DNA of 41,486 nt from TCS-49 sp964442515 (GCA_964442515.1 CAYUAC010000002.1:1-41486), one strand, 5' to 3'. Numbered from the stretch's first letter, positions 8,188 to 15,792 are shown. The notes: generated by a model not told the origin, from the letters alone. Made by a program: numbers and translations.

Positions 8188-8340
8188 TTAATTTTTCATA
8201 AAAAGATATATGCCCACAAAAAAACCGGCAGCACCGGCGATATAATACGTCATAACCCTGTCGGTATCCAAACCTGTCACAGCCTCTGTGAAACGAAACC
8301 GGATAAAGCCCTCACCATTTCTGTCTCTTTTGGAAATCAC
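8188..8340 (-). CDS. Small single-span membrane protein (50 aa), hypothetical
   Basis: A 50-codon ORF starts with GTG at 8340, overlapping the stop codon of the CDF exporter in a GTGA arrangement typical of coupled genes. Residues 1-30 are polar and basic (VISKRDRNGEGF...), and residues 31-48 form one hydrophobic helix (YYIAGAAGFFVGIYLFM) followed by KN and the stop. The otherwise unexplained 237 bp gap between the antitoxin and the exporter is largely filled by it. No Shine-Dalgarno site is visible, so expression would depend on coupling. It may assist the exporter, or be a non-functional reading frame; I do not recognise a family. Confidence 0.45.
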   Translation of the reverse strand: MISKRDRNGEGFIRFRFTEAVTGLDTDRVMTYYIAGAAGFFVGIYLFMKN

Positions 8341-9269
8341 ATATGCGAAGCGCAGTGGGCCTTGATCTGACTGTACTTTTGGGTCTCTGGCTGCAGTAAG
8401 ATATGCGTAATGCCAAAGCGTTCTTTGAACGTTTGCCGTATGCTTTCCAAAATATTTTCAACCTCTTCCAAGCTGTAGGTTTCATCCAAAACGATATGGG
8501 CTGAAAAAAACTTTTCTTCCGATGAGGGCGCGGTAAAGTGCAGATCGTGAAACTCTTTGACCGCATCAAAGCTATCAAGCACCTTTTCAAAACGTTTAAG
8601 ATCGGTAGGATTGGCATCAAGCAGGGCAAAAAAGCTCTCTTTGAGTATCGAAAAACTGCTTTTGATGATATATGCCCCGAAGATAAACGTGATGATGGGA
8701 TCAATCAGATAGTTTTGAAAATAATAGGTCGCCGCCCCGCCAAGCAGTACGCCAAGTGAGATCACCGCATCTCCCAGCATATGCAAAAACGCCGCTTTCA
8801 TATTCAAATCCTCACCGTGATCGTGGCAGCAATCCTCATCATACATCGACCCGTGCGCGTGCAGACCGTGGTAATTTCGAAGCAGGTACGCGCTTACGGC
8901 GTTGATCACAAGCGCTGCGGCGGCTACGACTATGACGCTGCCCGCTTCAATAGCCACGGGATTAAAAAAGCGCATCAGGGCTTCATACAAAACATACACC
9001 ATCGTAATAATCAAAAACAGCGAATTGATAAACGCTGCCATCATTTCGGCTTTGACATATCCGAAAGTCATCCTTGCCGTTGCCGCTTTCATCGCGTAAT
9101 ACGAAGCGATCAAGGCGACAAAAAGGGCCAGCACGTCGCCGAGGTTGTGCAGCGCGTCGGTGATGAGCGCCAGCGAATTGCTGACAGTACCAAAAACCAA
9201 CTCCAACGCTACGATCAGCAGGTTGATCGCGGCGACGATCACAATCGTTTTCATCTTTGTTTTTTGCAT
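8337..9269 (-). CDS. Cation diffusion facilitator (CDF) metal exporter
   Basis: A 310-residue CDF transporter that exchanges cytoplasmic divalent metal (usually Zn2+, also Co/Cd/Fe) for protons. The first metal-site half is D38-A-L-H41-N-L-G-D45 in TM2; the second HxxxD (HMLGD near residue 162) lies in TM5, giving the two-His/two-Asp site associated with Zn-type CDFs. A His/Cys/Asp-rich cytoplasmic loop (HGLHAHGSMYDEDCCHDHG, about residues 133-152) lies between TM4 and TM5, and the C-terminal domain carries the cytoplasmic regulatory fold. AAGGAA precedes the ATG. It is divergent from the diguanylate cyclase gene. Confidence 0.9.
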   Translation of the reverse strand: MQKTKMKTIVIVAAINLLIVALELVFGTVSNSLALITDALHNLGDVLALFVALIASYYAMKAATARMTFGYVKAEMMAAFINSLFLIITMVYVLYEALMRFFNPVAIEAGSVIVVAAAALVINAVSAYLLRNYHGLHAHGSMYDEDCCHDHGEDLNMKAAFLHMLGDAVISLGVLLGGAATYYFQNYLIDPIITFIFGAYIIKSSFSILKESFFALLDANPTDLKRFEKVLDSFDAVKEFHDLHFTAPSSEEKFFSAHIVLDETYSLEEVENILESIRQTFKERFGITHILLQPETQKYSQIKAHCASHM

Positions 9270-9318
9270 ACGGTTCCTTTATAGTGTTACGTACTTATTA
9301 CATTAGGGATTTTTGCGG

Positions 9319-9324
9319 TACAAT
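9319..9324 (+). promoter_or_regulatory. Extended -10 promoter of the diguanylate cyclase gene
   Basis: TTTTTGCGGTACAAT ends at 9324, with the -10 hexamer TACAAT. It lies 22 bp before the chosen ATG and resembles the TTGTGnTATAAT-type elements found repeatedly in this window. Confidence 0.5.
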
Positions 9325-9346
9325 ATACCAAAAAAGGCTTTATCAG

Positions 9347-10789
9347 ATGACAACATCCAAGTACCGCGTTGTCTTTATCATCACCCTGCTGCTTTTATCA
9401 CTCTCTATTGCGCTTTCGTTCTTAAACTATTCGGTATCGATGCAAAACGCAAAATCCCAGCTTAAAAACCAGTCGCTGCCCCTGTCTCTGGATAATATTT
9501 ACACCGTTATCCAAAAACACATCATCGAACCAAGCCTCATCTCTTCCATGATGGCAAACGACACCTTTTTGCATGACTGGCTGCACCACGAAAAAAGCAG
9601 AAGCGTCAACGAAGTCCGGCAATATCTGGGCGCCATCCAGCAGCGGTACGGGATGTTTAATACCTTTTTAGTCTCCGATATCACAAAAAATTATTACACG
9701 CATGAAGGCTTTGTCGAAAAGGTCAGCGCCAAACGCCCGAGAAATCAGTGGTATTACGATTTCAAACTTTCAGCCCCGACCCACGAGATCAATCTTGACC
9801 ACAATGAAAATTTTTCCAATGAACTGATCATGTTTATCAATCATAAAATCTTTGATCACGACCGCACTTATCTGGGCACCACCGGCGTTGCCATGAATCT
9901 GTCCTATATTGACGGTATTTTACGAGATTTTCGCACCAACCACAACTTTGTCGTTACATTTTTTGATAAAGAGGGCAAAGTCGTCCTGGCTGAACGCAAT
10001 GAAGATTTCACCGCCCACATCGACGATTTTGCGGTTTTGTCACAGTATAAAGATGAGATTCTTTCGCCAAAAAGCAGTATGATCGAGTACAAACAATACG
10101 GTTCCAGCCGCCTCCTGACAACCAAGTATATCCCCGAACTGAATCTTTTTTTAAGCGTTGAAGCCAAACTCTCGGATTTCACCAAAGATGTCAAAAAAGT
10201 CCTCATCTTAAATGTAGCCGTTTCAATCATGATTACGCTCATTGTCGCTTTTATCATCTATTATCTCATCAAAAACTACAGCAGAAAGCTTGAGTTTTAC
10301 TCCTCCCACGACCCGCTGACAAAGCTGCCCAACAGGCGCGACTTCGAACAAAAGTTCAAACACCATATCGCCCTGGCAAAACGCGACGCAAAACCCCATT
10401 CGATCCTGTTTTTAGATATCGATGATTTTAAAGCCATCAACGACAGTTTCGGCCACGCCACAGGCGACAGGGTTATCTGCCAGATAGCGCGCATCCTGGA
10501 AAACACGCTTCGCAAAACCGACCTGGTCGCACGGTGGGGCGGGGAGGAGTTTATCGCCGCACTCATTGACTGCGACAGCCAGATGGCGGTGCAAAACGCC
10601 CAGAAAATCCTGCAAACGATCAAACAGGATGCAATACTCGTCCAGATCACGGGCCGCCAGATTACTGCCAGCATCGGGGTAAGCACCCTGCGCGAAAGCG
10701 ATACGCTTGATTCAATCATTTCACGGGCCGATGACGCGATGTATGCAGCCAAAAACTCGGGCAAGAACAAAGTCACCTGTTATAAATGA
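9347..10789 (+). CDS. Membrane diguanylate cyclase with dCache-like sensor
   Basis: A 480-residue protein that should make cyclic di-GMP from two GTP. TM1 is at about residues 8-28, a periplasmic sensor follows (about 30-280) with dCache-like features (YYTHEGF, NQWYYDF, YLGTTGVAMNLSYID), then TM2 (about 284-307) and a GGDEF domain. The active-site signature is GGEEF (near residues 397-401), and an RKTD inhibitory-site motif lies exactly five residues before it, so both catalysis and product feedback look intact. The frame opens at 9257, but that would include the promoter; ATG 9347 begins the signal-anchor helix. The ligand of the sensor is unknown. Confidence 0.9.
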   Translation: MTTSKYRVVFIITLLLLSLSIALSFLNYSVSMQNAKSQLKNQSLPLSLDNIYTVIQKHIIEPSLISSMMANDTFLHDWLHHEKSRSVNEVRQYLGAIQQRYGMFNTFLVSDITKNYYTHEGFVEKVSAKRPRNQWYYDFKLSAPTHEINLDHNENFSNELIMFINHKIFDHDRTYLGTTGVAMNLSYIDGILRDFRTNHNFVVTFFDKEGKVVLAERNEDFTAHIDDFAVLSQYKDEILSPKSSMIEYKQYGSSRLLTTKYIPELNLFLSVEAKLSDFTKDVKKVLILNVAVSIMITLIVAFIIYYLIKNYSRKLEFYSSHDPLTKLPNRRDFEQKFKHHIALAKRDAKPHSILFLDIDDFKAINDSFGHATGDRVICQIARILENTLRKTDLVARWGGEEFIAALIDCDSQMAVQNAQKILQTIKQDAILVQITGRQITASIGVSTLRESDTLDSIISRADDAMYAAKNSGKNKVTCYK

Positions 10790-10818
10790 CCGGATTTTTT
10801 TCCTGACAAAAATTTTGC

Positions 10819-10824
10819 TATCAT
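10819..10824 (+). promoter_or_regulatory. Candidate -10 promoter element
   Basis: AATTTTGCTATCAT ends at 10824, 31 bp upstream of the following ATG. The hexamer TATCAT with upstream TTTTGC fits the recurrent promoter style of the window. Confidence 0.4.
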
Positions 10825-10854
10825 AGTGGTATAGCAGCTTAAAAGGAGGCTGAT

Positions 10855-11073
10855 ATGGATATCCAAAGCAAAAGCTATGTTTTTGAATCCCCCTATCACT
10901 CCCGTATTCAGGTAGGCAGGGAAGACCCCAGCGCGTCAAAAGAGGAACAGGCAGATACGTTTACAAAGGATGCAAACCAACCCCTGCAAGAGGCCCAAAG
11001 TTTTCAAAACGCCCAGGAAAAGCCGGTGGAACCCAGGGTTACAACCGACGCTTTGCTGGATACCTACGCCTAA
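10855..11073 (+). CDS. Small hydrophilic protein of unknown function (72 aa)
   Basis: A 72-residue, Gln/Glu/Ser-rich protein without hydrophobic segments, probably largely disordered in the middle (residues 20-58). It has conserved-looking ends: MDIQSKSYVFESPYHSRIQV at the start and TTDALLDTYA at the end. A very strong AAGGAGG site lies 7 nt before the ATG and a promoter-like element precedes it, so it is likely a real, well-translated gene. The next gene begins 1 nt after its stop. I recognise no family. Confidence 0.7.
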   Translation: MDIQSKSYVFESPYHSRIQVGREDPSASKEEQADTFTKDANQPLQEAQSFQNAQEKPVEPRVTTDALLDTYA

Positions 11074-11074
11074 G

Positions 11075-11632
11075 ATGGGGCTGCGCTTTGAATACAGGCA
11101 CTTTGACGCAGACAGGGAGATACTGCATGTCTGGCAAAACGCTTTGCCCCGCGTATCGCACAAACATAGCAGCGAAACCTACACTCTTTTTCAAAACCGC
11201 AGCGATCTTAATATCAAAATCAGAAACCGGCGTATAGATATCAAAGAACTCCTCACGTGTAAAGAGGGGTTTCAACAGTGGCGTCCGCTGCCGCCTTTGC
11301 AAACCAGACTGCGTCTGGAAACGCTGGCTGCGGTACATGGCTTAGACTGCGATATATCCGATATACAAAGCTACCTCTATGCCTGCAAAAAACATCCAAG
11401 GGTTTCTGTCATTGATGTTGTAAAAGAGCGGACGATCTTTTATGAAAAAGGGGTTACTTTTGAATACGCGCAGGGAGTCACAGGGCAGCGCCCCTTTGCC
11501 TCCATCGCGATCGAATCAGAAGATACAGACGCGCTCAAACAAGCCTGCAGCCGTTTCAGTCTCTGCAAACACCAAAATCAGAGTTACCCTACTTTTTTGC
11601 TTTCTGACCGAGTGATTCAACCCAGCGTTTGA
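11075..11632 (+). CDS. Unknown protein, weakly CYTH-like
   Basis: A 185-residue cytoplasmic protein starting 1 nt after the preceding stop. A start further upstream (10970) would overlap the small gene and is less likely. Alternating charged beta-strand-like segments (LRFEYRHFD, LNIKIRNRRIDIKELL, TIFYEKGVTFEY, ASIAIESED) recall the beta-barrel of CYTH/triphosphate-tunnel proteins, but the diagnostic ExExK is absent, so this is only a resemblance. The last 15 codons run antisense into the haem-binding gene, a 44 bp convergent overlap, and its C-terminus (after FSLCKHQNQ) looks like read-through rather than conserved protein. Confidence 0.6.
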   Translation: MGLRFEYRHFDADREILHVWQNALPRVSHKHSSETYTLFQNRSDLNIKIRNRRIDIKELLTCKEGFQQWRPLPPLQTRLRLETLAAVHGLDCDISDIQSYLYACKKHPRVSVIDVVKERTIFYEKGVTFEYAQGVTGQRPFASIAIESEDTDALKQACSRFSLCKHQNQSYPTFLLSDRVIQPSV

Positions 11633-12026
11633 GCACCTGTTTTTCCGCTTTGTCCAGTTTGCTTTCAGGATGCATCCACGTGTAGCTTTGCTTTGGCATA
11701 AACCCGATCTTGACCACGTGATACATCCGGTCAATCCGCTCCTGCTGCAAGGAGCTATCCATCTTTTTCCATGTGGAAAAATTCAGTGCTTTTCTGCCCT
11801 CGTTGACGTGGCTTGCCAGCACCCAGGAAACAGGCGCGACCTTGGCATACCACGGAAACTTCGTATGATTGCTGTGGCAGTCATAACACGCCTTTTGCAA
11901 AATCGGCCTGACCTCTTTTGGCACCTGCATACTGACAGCGGCATCATAGGAGGGATTGGTGAGATTCATGGGAATAAACTGCGCCCCTATCAGCAGCGCC
12001 ACGGCGGCAAAAAACAGTTTTTTCAC
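11589..12026 (-). CDS. Haem-binding domain protein (single CxxCH, cytochrome c-like)
   Basis: A 145-residue exported protein with an N-terminal hydrophobic signal/anchor (residues 1-20) and one c-type haem motif C-Y-D-C-H (about residues 48-52) followed by SNHTKFPWYAKVAPVSW, the hallmark of the haem_bd (DUF1924-like small monohaem) family. The remainder contains MPKQSYTWMHPESKL, supplying a possible Met axial ligand. The start is GTG at 12026 with AGGA 9 nt upstream. A TTGTGTTATAAT promoter lies at 12051-12056. Likely a periplasmic electron carrier or haem sensor; partner unknown. Confidence 0.8.
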   Translation of the reverse strand: MKKLFFAAVALLIGAQFIPMNLTNPSYDAAVSMQVPKEVRPILQKACYDCHSNHTKFPWYAKVAPVSWVLASHVNEGRKALNFSTWKKMDSSLQQERIDRMYHVVKIGFMPKQSYTWMHPESKLDKAEKQVLKRWVESLGQKAKK

Positions 12027-12050
12027 GCATATGATCCTTTTTTATCTGCG

Positions 12051-12056
12051 ATTATA
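12051..12056 (-). promoter_or_regulatory. Extended -10 promoter of the haem-binding protein gene
   Basis: The minus strand reads TTTTTGTGTTATAATCGCAG, with a perfect TATAAT (12056-12051) and upstream TTGTG. It lies 25 bp from the GTG start. The element coincides with the stop of the eroded YeiH-like remnant. Confidence 0.65.
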
Positions 12057-12200
12057 ACACAAAAAGTGCTGTCACATATCCGCCTGCCACAAGCCATACA
12101 AACATCACCAAAGCGGTTCCAACGGGCTTACATCCCGCCTGTTTGAATTTTTCGATGCCTGTTTGCATCCCCAAAGCAGCCATCGCCGTTGTCAGTAAAT
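12052..12200 (-). pseudogene. C-terminal remnant of a YeiH/UPF0324-type membrane protein
   Basis: An open frame ends at 12052 and its last ~49 residues (LLTTAMAALGMQTGIEKFK, then QAGCKPVGTALVMFVWLVAG and a short hydrophobic tail) match the end of the YeiH/PSE putative sulfate-exporter family as I remember it: a final Gly-Leu-Asn/Gln-Thr helix, an amphipathic link and the last helix. Upstream of about 12200 the frame continues into AT-rich sequence unlike the family, and the other nine or so helices are absent, so the gene has been cut by deletion. No ribosome-binding site is seen. Family call by recollection, not by search. Confidence 0.6.
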
Positions 12201-12358
12201 TTGTAAAATAAATTATTTTTACTATAATAATTGATATTTTTAATAAGGAAAAAGCAAAAGCACGCTTTTTCGCACTTTTGAAAGCTTTGTACAATCGGCT
12301 TTAACTGCAGACACCGTGAAGTCATAACATCATAATCGGCTATTTTCAGCGCTTTTGT
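12201..12358. other. AT-rich non-coding stretch next to the remnant
   Basis: No supported gene. It contains an A/T-rich block (12201-12255) that joins the YeiH-like remnant abruptly, then ordinary leader sequence before the next gene. The abrupt change is consistent with a deletion or insertion scar. Confidence 0.4.
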
Positions 12359-12364
12359 TATAAT
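12359..12364 (+). promoter_or_regulatory. Extended -10 promoter (TTTTGTTATAAT)
   Basis: A perfect TATAAT with upstream TTTTGT, 24 bp before the ATG at 12388. Confidence 0.65.
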
Positions 12365-12387
12365 GGCGCACCAAAGGATATAAACAG

Positions 12388-12894
12388 ATGCAAAATTTCA
12401 ACCGACTCGACAAAGAAGACAAGATCAAGCTCAGTTCTCTGCTCAATGAAAAAGTTGATCAAATCGGGGGCAAAAACTTTTTTTTAAACCTGATTGAAGA
12501 AGCCAGGGACAGAGAGGTCCATCCCCTTGAAGCCAACTCCTGCCGTTTTTCGTTTCAAAACGGAACCGTCACGTGGAATAAAGTCCTGTTTAAAGACAAA
12601 GTGGCGCTGCTGGCCCGACACAGTGCCAAAACAGCGCTTTGGGAAGATTTTCTACCAAACCGCAGCGATGCAAAGGCACATAAAAAAATCCTCAACCTCA
12701 TCCGAACGCTGGCTCCTGTGGAGTTCATCGTCAAACCAAAGCGTTTTGAAGACGGCAGCGGCTTTGCCATGCAAGCCTTTGCGACGACACCGGAGGGAAC
12801 GACCTATCTTGATCCCGTCTTTGAAGCGATCTTTTTCACCCCCGCAGACGAAGTCAAAAAACTCATCGAGTTTAAGGACAAGACGGTCAATTAA
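12388..12894 (+). CDS. Conserved-looking cytoplasmic protein of unknown function (168 aa)
   Basis: A 168-residue soluble protein with a good AAAGGAT site and its own promoter. The N-terminal third is helical and charged; the rest has mixed alpha/beta character with motifs WNKVLFKDKVALLARHSAK and a terminal segment YLDPVFEAIFFTPADEVKKL. No transmembrane segment, signal peptide or recognised catalytic motif. It overlaps the following convergent lipoprotein gene by 8 bp at the 3' ends. Function unknown. Confidence 0.7.
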   Translation: MQNFNRLDKEDKIKLSSLLNEKVDQIGGKNFFLNLIEEARDREVHPLEANSCRFSFQNGTVTWNKVLFKDKVALLARHSAKTALWEDFLPNRSDAKAHKKILNLIRTLAPVEFIVKPKRFEDGSGFAMQAFATTPEGTTYLDPVFEAIFFTPADEVKKLIEFKDKTVN

Positions 12895-13456
12895 GCAGCC
12901 ATTCGCTGCTTTGCGCACTCTCTTTTGAGAAAACATCCCCAAGCACAGAACGCTTGACCAAACTGATCTCATAAGCGGATTTCACTCTTTTTTCCGGCGC
13001 GATCACGCCGCACCTGTCACAGAGCTTTGCAGCGATCTTTCCGCTGTAATCCAAAATGAACAGATTGCTTTGTCCGCTGTAGGAGGAGATAAAATAAAAC
13101 ACCCCCTCACCCGTGCCGTAGCGGATGATTTCATACGCGCCCGCCGCGTGGCGCTGCAAAACCTCAATCTTTTGCATCTTTTCGTTAAGGAGATTCCTGT
13201 ACAGGCTTGCCGGGCGTCCGTTGTACGAACAGTTGCGCTCAAGCTTGATATATTCCCCCCAAAGCGCTTTGTCTTGAAACGTAAACGCCCGCGCTACGCA
13301 CGGCGCGCCTACCCTGCCGCGCTGCTGCCACGTTACGGCGATATCCGCGCCGCCGGGGTCCAGCCGAAACTGATCGGACTCCACGCTGTAATGCAGCGTC
13401 GCGCAGCCGCTTATAAAAAACACTGCGAAAAAAAAGAAAGAAAGCCGTCGTATCAT
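12887..13456 (-). CDS. Putative lipoprotein of unknown function
   Basis: A 189-residue exported protein. The frame opens at 13477, but AAAGGA lies six nt before the ATG at 13456, which also starts a compact signal peptide ending in the lipobox ISGC. The mature part is beta-rich and contains four further cysteines: two in the first half (APCVARAF and RNCSYNGRP) and a CDRC pair near residue 154, suggesting disulfides or metal binding. It is convergent with the preceding gene (8 bp overlap) and divergent from the STAS-like gene. No family recognised. Confidence 0.7.
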   Translation of the reverse strand: MIRRLSFFFFAVFFISGCATLHYSVESDQFRLDPGGADIAVTWQQRGRVGAPCVARAFTFQDKALWGEYIKLERNCSYNGRPASLYRNLLNEKMQKIEVLQRHAAGAYEIIRYGTGEGVFYFISSYSGQSNLFILDYSGKIAAKLCDRCGVIAPEKRVKSAYEISLVKRSVLGDVFSKESAQSSEWLLN

Positions 13457-13490
13457 TTTGATCCTTTGCATACTCATGCTATACTGTGAT

Positions 13491-13496
13491 TATACT
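13491..13496 (+). promoter_or_regulatory. Extended -10 promoter of the STAS-like gene
   Basis: TGTGATTATACT ends at 13496, 20 bp upstream of ATG 13516. A second TATACT at 13480-13485 is an alternative. Confidence 0.5.
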
Positions 13497-13515
13497 ATCT
13501 TTTCAAGGAGACGCC

Positions 13516-13887
13516 ATGTTTCATTCAGTCCATGTCGGTATCGTACGAAGCAGTGAAAACCTGTTTGTGGAACTTTCGATCAAAGGCAAGCTCACCCACG
13601 CCGATTACGAACATTTTGTACCCATGATCAAAGAAGCTATGGAGTCGCTGCCAAACAAAAAGATGCGGATGATCGTGGATATGCGGGGATTTGAGGGGTT
13701 TGAACTGCGCGCGGCGTGGGATGATTTCAAATTCGGCCTTGAATTTCGCAACGATTTTGAAAAACTCGCGGTTGTGGGCAACAAAAACTGGGAAAAATAC
13801 GCCACAAAGCTGGGAAGCTGGCTGCTTGGCGGCGAAGTCAGATACTTCACCGACGCCGACAAAGCGATGCAGTGGGTTGACAGCTGA
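13516..13887 (+). CDS. SpoIIAA-like (STAS/SEC14-type) protein
   Basis: A 123-residue protein fitting the SpoIIAA-like family: an N-terminal strand pair (NLFVELSIKGKLTHADYEHF), the core strand MRMIVDMRGFEGFELRAAWDD, and a C-terminal GSWLLGGEVRYFTDADKAMQWV. The family has a STAS-like fold and probably binds small ligands or partners; members are often membrane-associated or stress-related but poorly characterised. CAAGGAG lies before ATG 13516, which is preferred over an in-frame ATG at 13486 located on the promoter. Confidence 0.8.
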   Translation: MFHSVHVGIVRSSENLFVELSIKGKLTHADYEHFVPMIKEAMESLPNKKMRMIVDMRGFEGFELRAAWDDFKFGLEFRNDFEKLAVVGNKNWEKYATKLGSWLLGGEVRYFTDADKAMQWVDS

Positions 13888-13901
13888 TATGAAATAACAA
13901 A

Positions 13902-13937
13902 AACGCACTATCAAACAAACCCGCGGTGCGTTATAAT
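13902..13937 (+). promoter_or_regulatory. Promoter with adjoining 7-bp inverted repeat
   Basis: AACGCAC (13902-13908) and GTGCGTT (13926-13932) form a perfect 7-bp inverted repeat with a 17-nt gap. The right arm abuts the -10 hexamer TATAAT (13932-13937). It may be an operator for the downstream phasin-like/UbiB operon, or a weak terminator of the STAS-like gene. Confidence 0.45.
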
Positions 13938-13966
13938 AAATTATTACTTGCGAAAAGGAGCGGATA

Positions 13967-14221
13967 ATGCTGAAAAATCTGATGTATACCTCAATGGGCG
14001 CGGCCCTTCTTGCCAAAGAGCGCGTGTACCGGGAACTGGAAGACTGCCGGGACAAAAACCGGGAATCAAAAGAAAAAGCACGCCGGTTGTATGAACAGAT
14101 GGAACAAAAGGGTAAAGAACACGAAGCCGAGTTTAAAGACGAACTCAAATCCATGATCAAAGAGGTCATCGATGAAATGGGTCTTGCGACCAAAAAAGAT
14201 TTGCAAGATTTGAAAAAGTAG
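13967..14221 (+). CDS. Phasin-like coiled-coil protein (COG3937 type)
   Basis: An 84-residue protein with a short hydrophobic N-terminal helix (MLKNLMYTSMGAALLAKERV) followed by a long, highly charged coiled coil (residues 22-65) and the terminal motif GLATKKDLQDLKK, which recurs in the phasin/PhaI-like COG3937 family. A strong AAGGAG site and TATAAT promoter precede it. The ABC1-kinase gene starts 3 nt after its stop, so the two are one operon. Rather than binding storage granules, it may act as a membrane-associated accessory factor for the kinase, as the coiled-coil UbiK does for Ubi proteins; that analogy is inference. Confidence 0.65.
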   Translation: MLKNLMYTSMGAALLAKERVYRELEDCRDKNRESKEKARRLYEQMEQKGKEHEAEFKDELKSMIKEVIDEMGLATKKDLQDLKK

Positions 14222-14224
14222 CCT

Positions 14225-15757
14225 TTGAAACTGCGCCATTACAACTCCGCGCGGATCTATTTCGTATTCCGCTTTTTGGTAACGGTGTTTTTACTGATCA
14301 AGAACAAACGCTCGCTGCTTTTGATACGGCCGCTGTCTCCAGACGCTTTTTGCAACACGATCACAAATCTCGGCGTGAGTTTTATCAAACTCAGCCAGGT
14401 GCTTGCCACAAGAAGCGATTTTTTTCCGCCAAGGTATCTGCACGAACTGCAAAAAGTCCATGACGCCGTGGCGCCGATGAAGAAAAAAGATTTTGACGCC
14501 GCACTGCACCAGGCTTTTGGCCCCGTACTGCCTTTTGATTATTTTGACCCAAACCCCATCGCCAGCGCTTCTATCGGCCAGGTCCACCAAGCCCGCATTG
14601 CCGATAAGAAACTTGCTGTCAAACTGAAAAGAAAAGGGATAAAAGAAAAGATCACTGCAGATATGCGAATTCTTCGTACGATGCTGCGCTTTTTCACCCC
14701 GCTTTTCAGCCATAAGACCAAAAACTCCATTGAAAGCGTGATCAGCGAATACTCCAAGATGCTTTTTGAAGAGGTCAGCTTTATTCAGGAAAAAAACAAT
14801 TTAGAAAAATTTTCACAAAAATACGCCCACTGCGGCGTTATTTTTCCCACCCCGCATCCGCCTTTATGCAATGACGATGTACTGGTGATGGATTTTTTGG
14901 AGGGCTTTAGCTTCGATGACAAACAAAACATCCAAAAAGCTGCTGTTGATATCGACGGCATTATTAAAAAACTGGTCAATTTCTACGTTGAACAGATGCT
15001 GCTTGAGGGGTATTTTCACGCCGATCCGCATCCGGGCAACCTCCTGATTACGCCGCAGGGGGAACTGGTACTGCTGGATTTTGGAATGGTGAAAAACATC
15101 GGCAACAAAACCCGTCTGGCCCTGGTCGAACTCATCAAAGCCGCCAACGAACAGGATTTTGAAACCTATATCAGCGCCTGCAAACGTCTGGGCGTTGTCA
15201 GTTACGATGCCGATGAAAGCGAAATGGTCGCTTTTACGCAAAAAATGTTTTCCATCTTTGAAAACGACCACCTGGACGCAAAAAGTATGCAGACACTTGC
15301 CACGGAGGTACTGCAAAGTACCAGGGATATGCCCTTCAAGCTTCCCCAGGACGCCATCTACGTCCTCAGAGTCAGTGCCATCATCGAAGGTCTGGGAACC
15401 ACGTATAAGGAAAATTTCAACGGTATCAAAGATATCCTGCCCATCCTCAAAGATAACCTTACCACCGCCCTTGGCGGCGAAAAACTCACCGCTATGTTCA
15501 AACACGAAATCCACTCCCTGCCCCTTACGATCAGGCACCTGCGCACCATCATAAACAAAGCCGCCCAGGACAGTATCAGCGTCAATATCGACGCCAACCA
15601 GCTGCAGGCGGTCCAAAGCCGCCTTAAAGACAGCGTCAAATCCTACGCCGTGTCGTTTGCCTTGATGCTTTCAGCTTTTTTCGTGCTGCAGTTTGACCGT
15701 GAACAGATCGCGGCGGTTCTTTTTGTTCTGGGATTTGTAAAACTGCTGTTTTTTTAG
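14225..15757 (+). CDS. ubiB: ABC1/UbiB-family atypical kinase
   Basis: A 510-residue membrane-anchored member of the UbiB/COQ8 family. Visible signatures: the KxGQ-type N-terminal extension as FIKLSQVLATRSDFFPPRY (Gly replaced by Ser), the Ala-rich nucleotide loop ASASIGQVHQA, the invariant Lys in LAVKLKRKGI, the catalytic loop HADPHPGNLL and the DFG-like LLDFGMV. The C-terminus (residues 475-510) has two hydrophobic helices that anchor it to membrane. The family is an ATPase that supports isoprenoid-quinone biosynthesis. The start is TTG at 14225, 3 nt after the phasin-like gene, with no strong ribosome-binding site. Campylobacterota use menaquinone, so the partner pathway here is unclear. 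Confidence 0.85.
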   Translation: MKLRHYNSARIYFVFRFLVTVFLLIKNKRSLLLIRPLSPDAFCNTITNLGVSFIKLSQVLATRSDFFPPRYLHELQKVHDAVAPMKKKDFDAALHQAFGPVLPFDYFDPNPIASASIGQVHQARIADKKLAVKLKRKGIKEKITADMRILRTMLRFFTPLFSHKTKNSIESVISEYSKMLFEEVSFIQEKNNLEKFSQKYAHCGVIFPTPHPPLCNDDVLVMDFLEGFSFDDKQNIQKAAVDIDGIIKKLVNFYVEQMLLEGYFHADPHPGNLLITPQGELVLLDFGMVKNIGNKTRLALVELIKAANEQDFETYISACKRLGVVSYDADESEMVAFTQKMFSIFENDHLDAKSMQTLATEVLQSTRDMPFKLPQDAIYVLRVSAIIEGLGTTYKENFNGIKDILPILKDNLTTALGGEKLTAMFKHEIHSLPLTIRHLRTIINKAAQDSISVNIDANQLQAVQSRLKDSVKSYAVSFALMLSAFFVLQFDREQIAAVLFVLGFVKLLFF

Positions 15758-15792
15758 AAAAAATATAGCTACACTTCGATATACTTTGGGAT

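Noticed and set aside
8137..8370. A 77-codon plus-strand frame in the gap before the CDF gene
   Set aside because: No ribosome-binding site and overlaps the CDF 3' end; the minus-strand 50-codon membrane ORF explains the same DNA better.
14864..15616. A 250-codon minus-strand frame within the UbiB gene
   Set aside because: Antisense to the intact kinase motifs; translation has no recognisable features.
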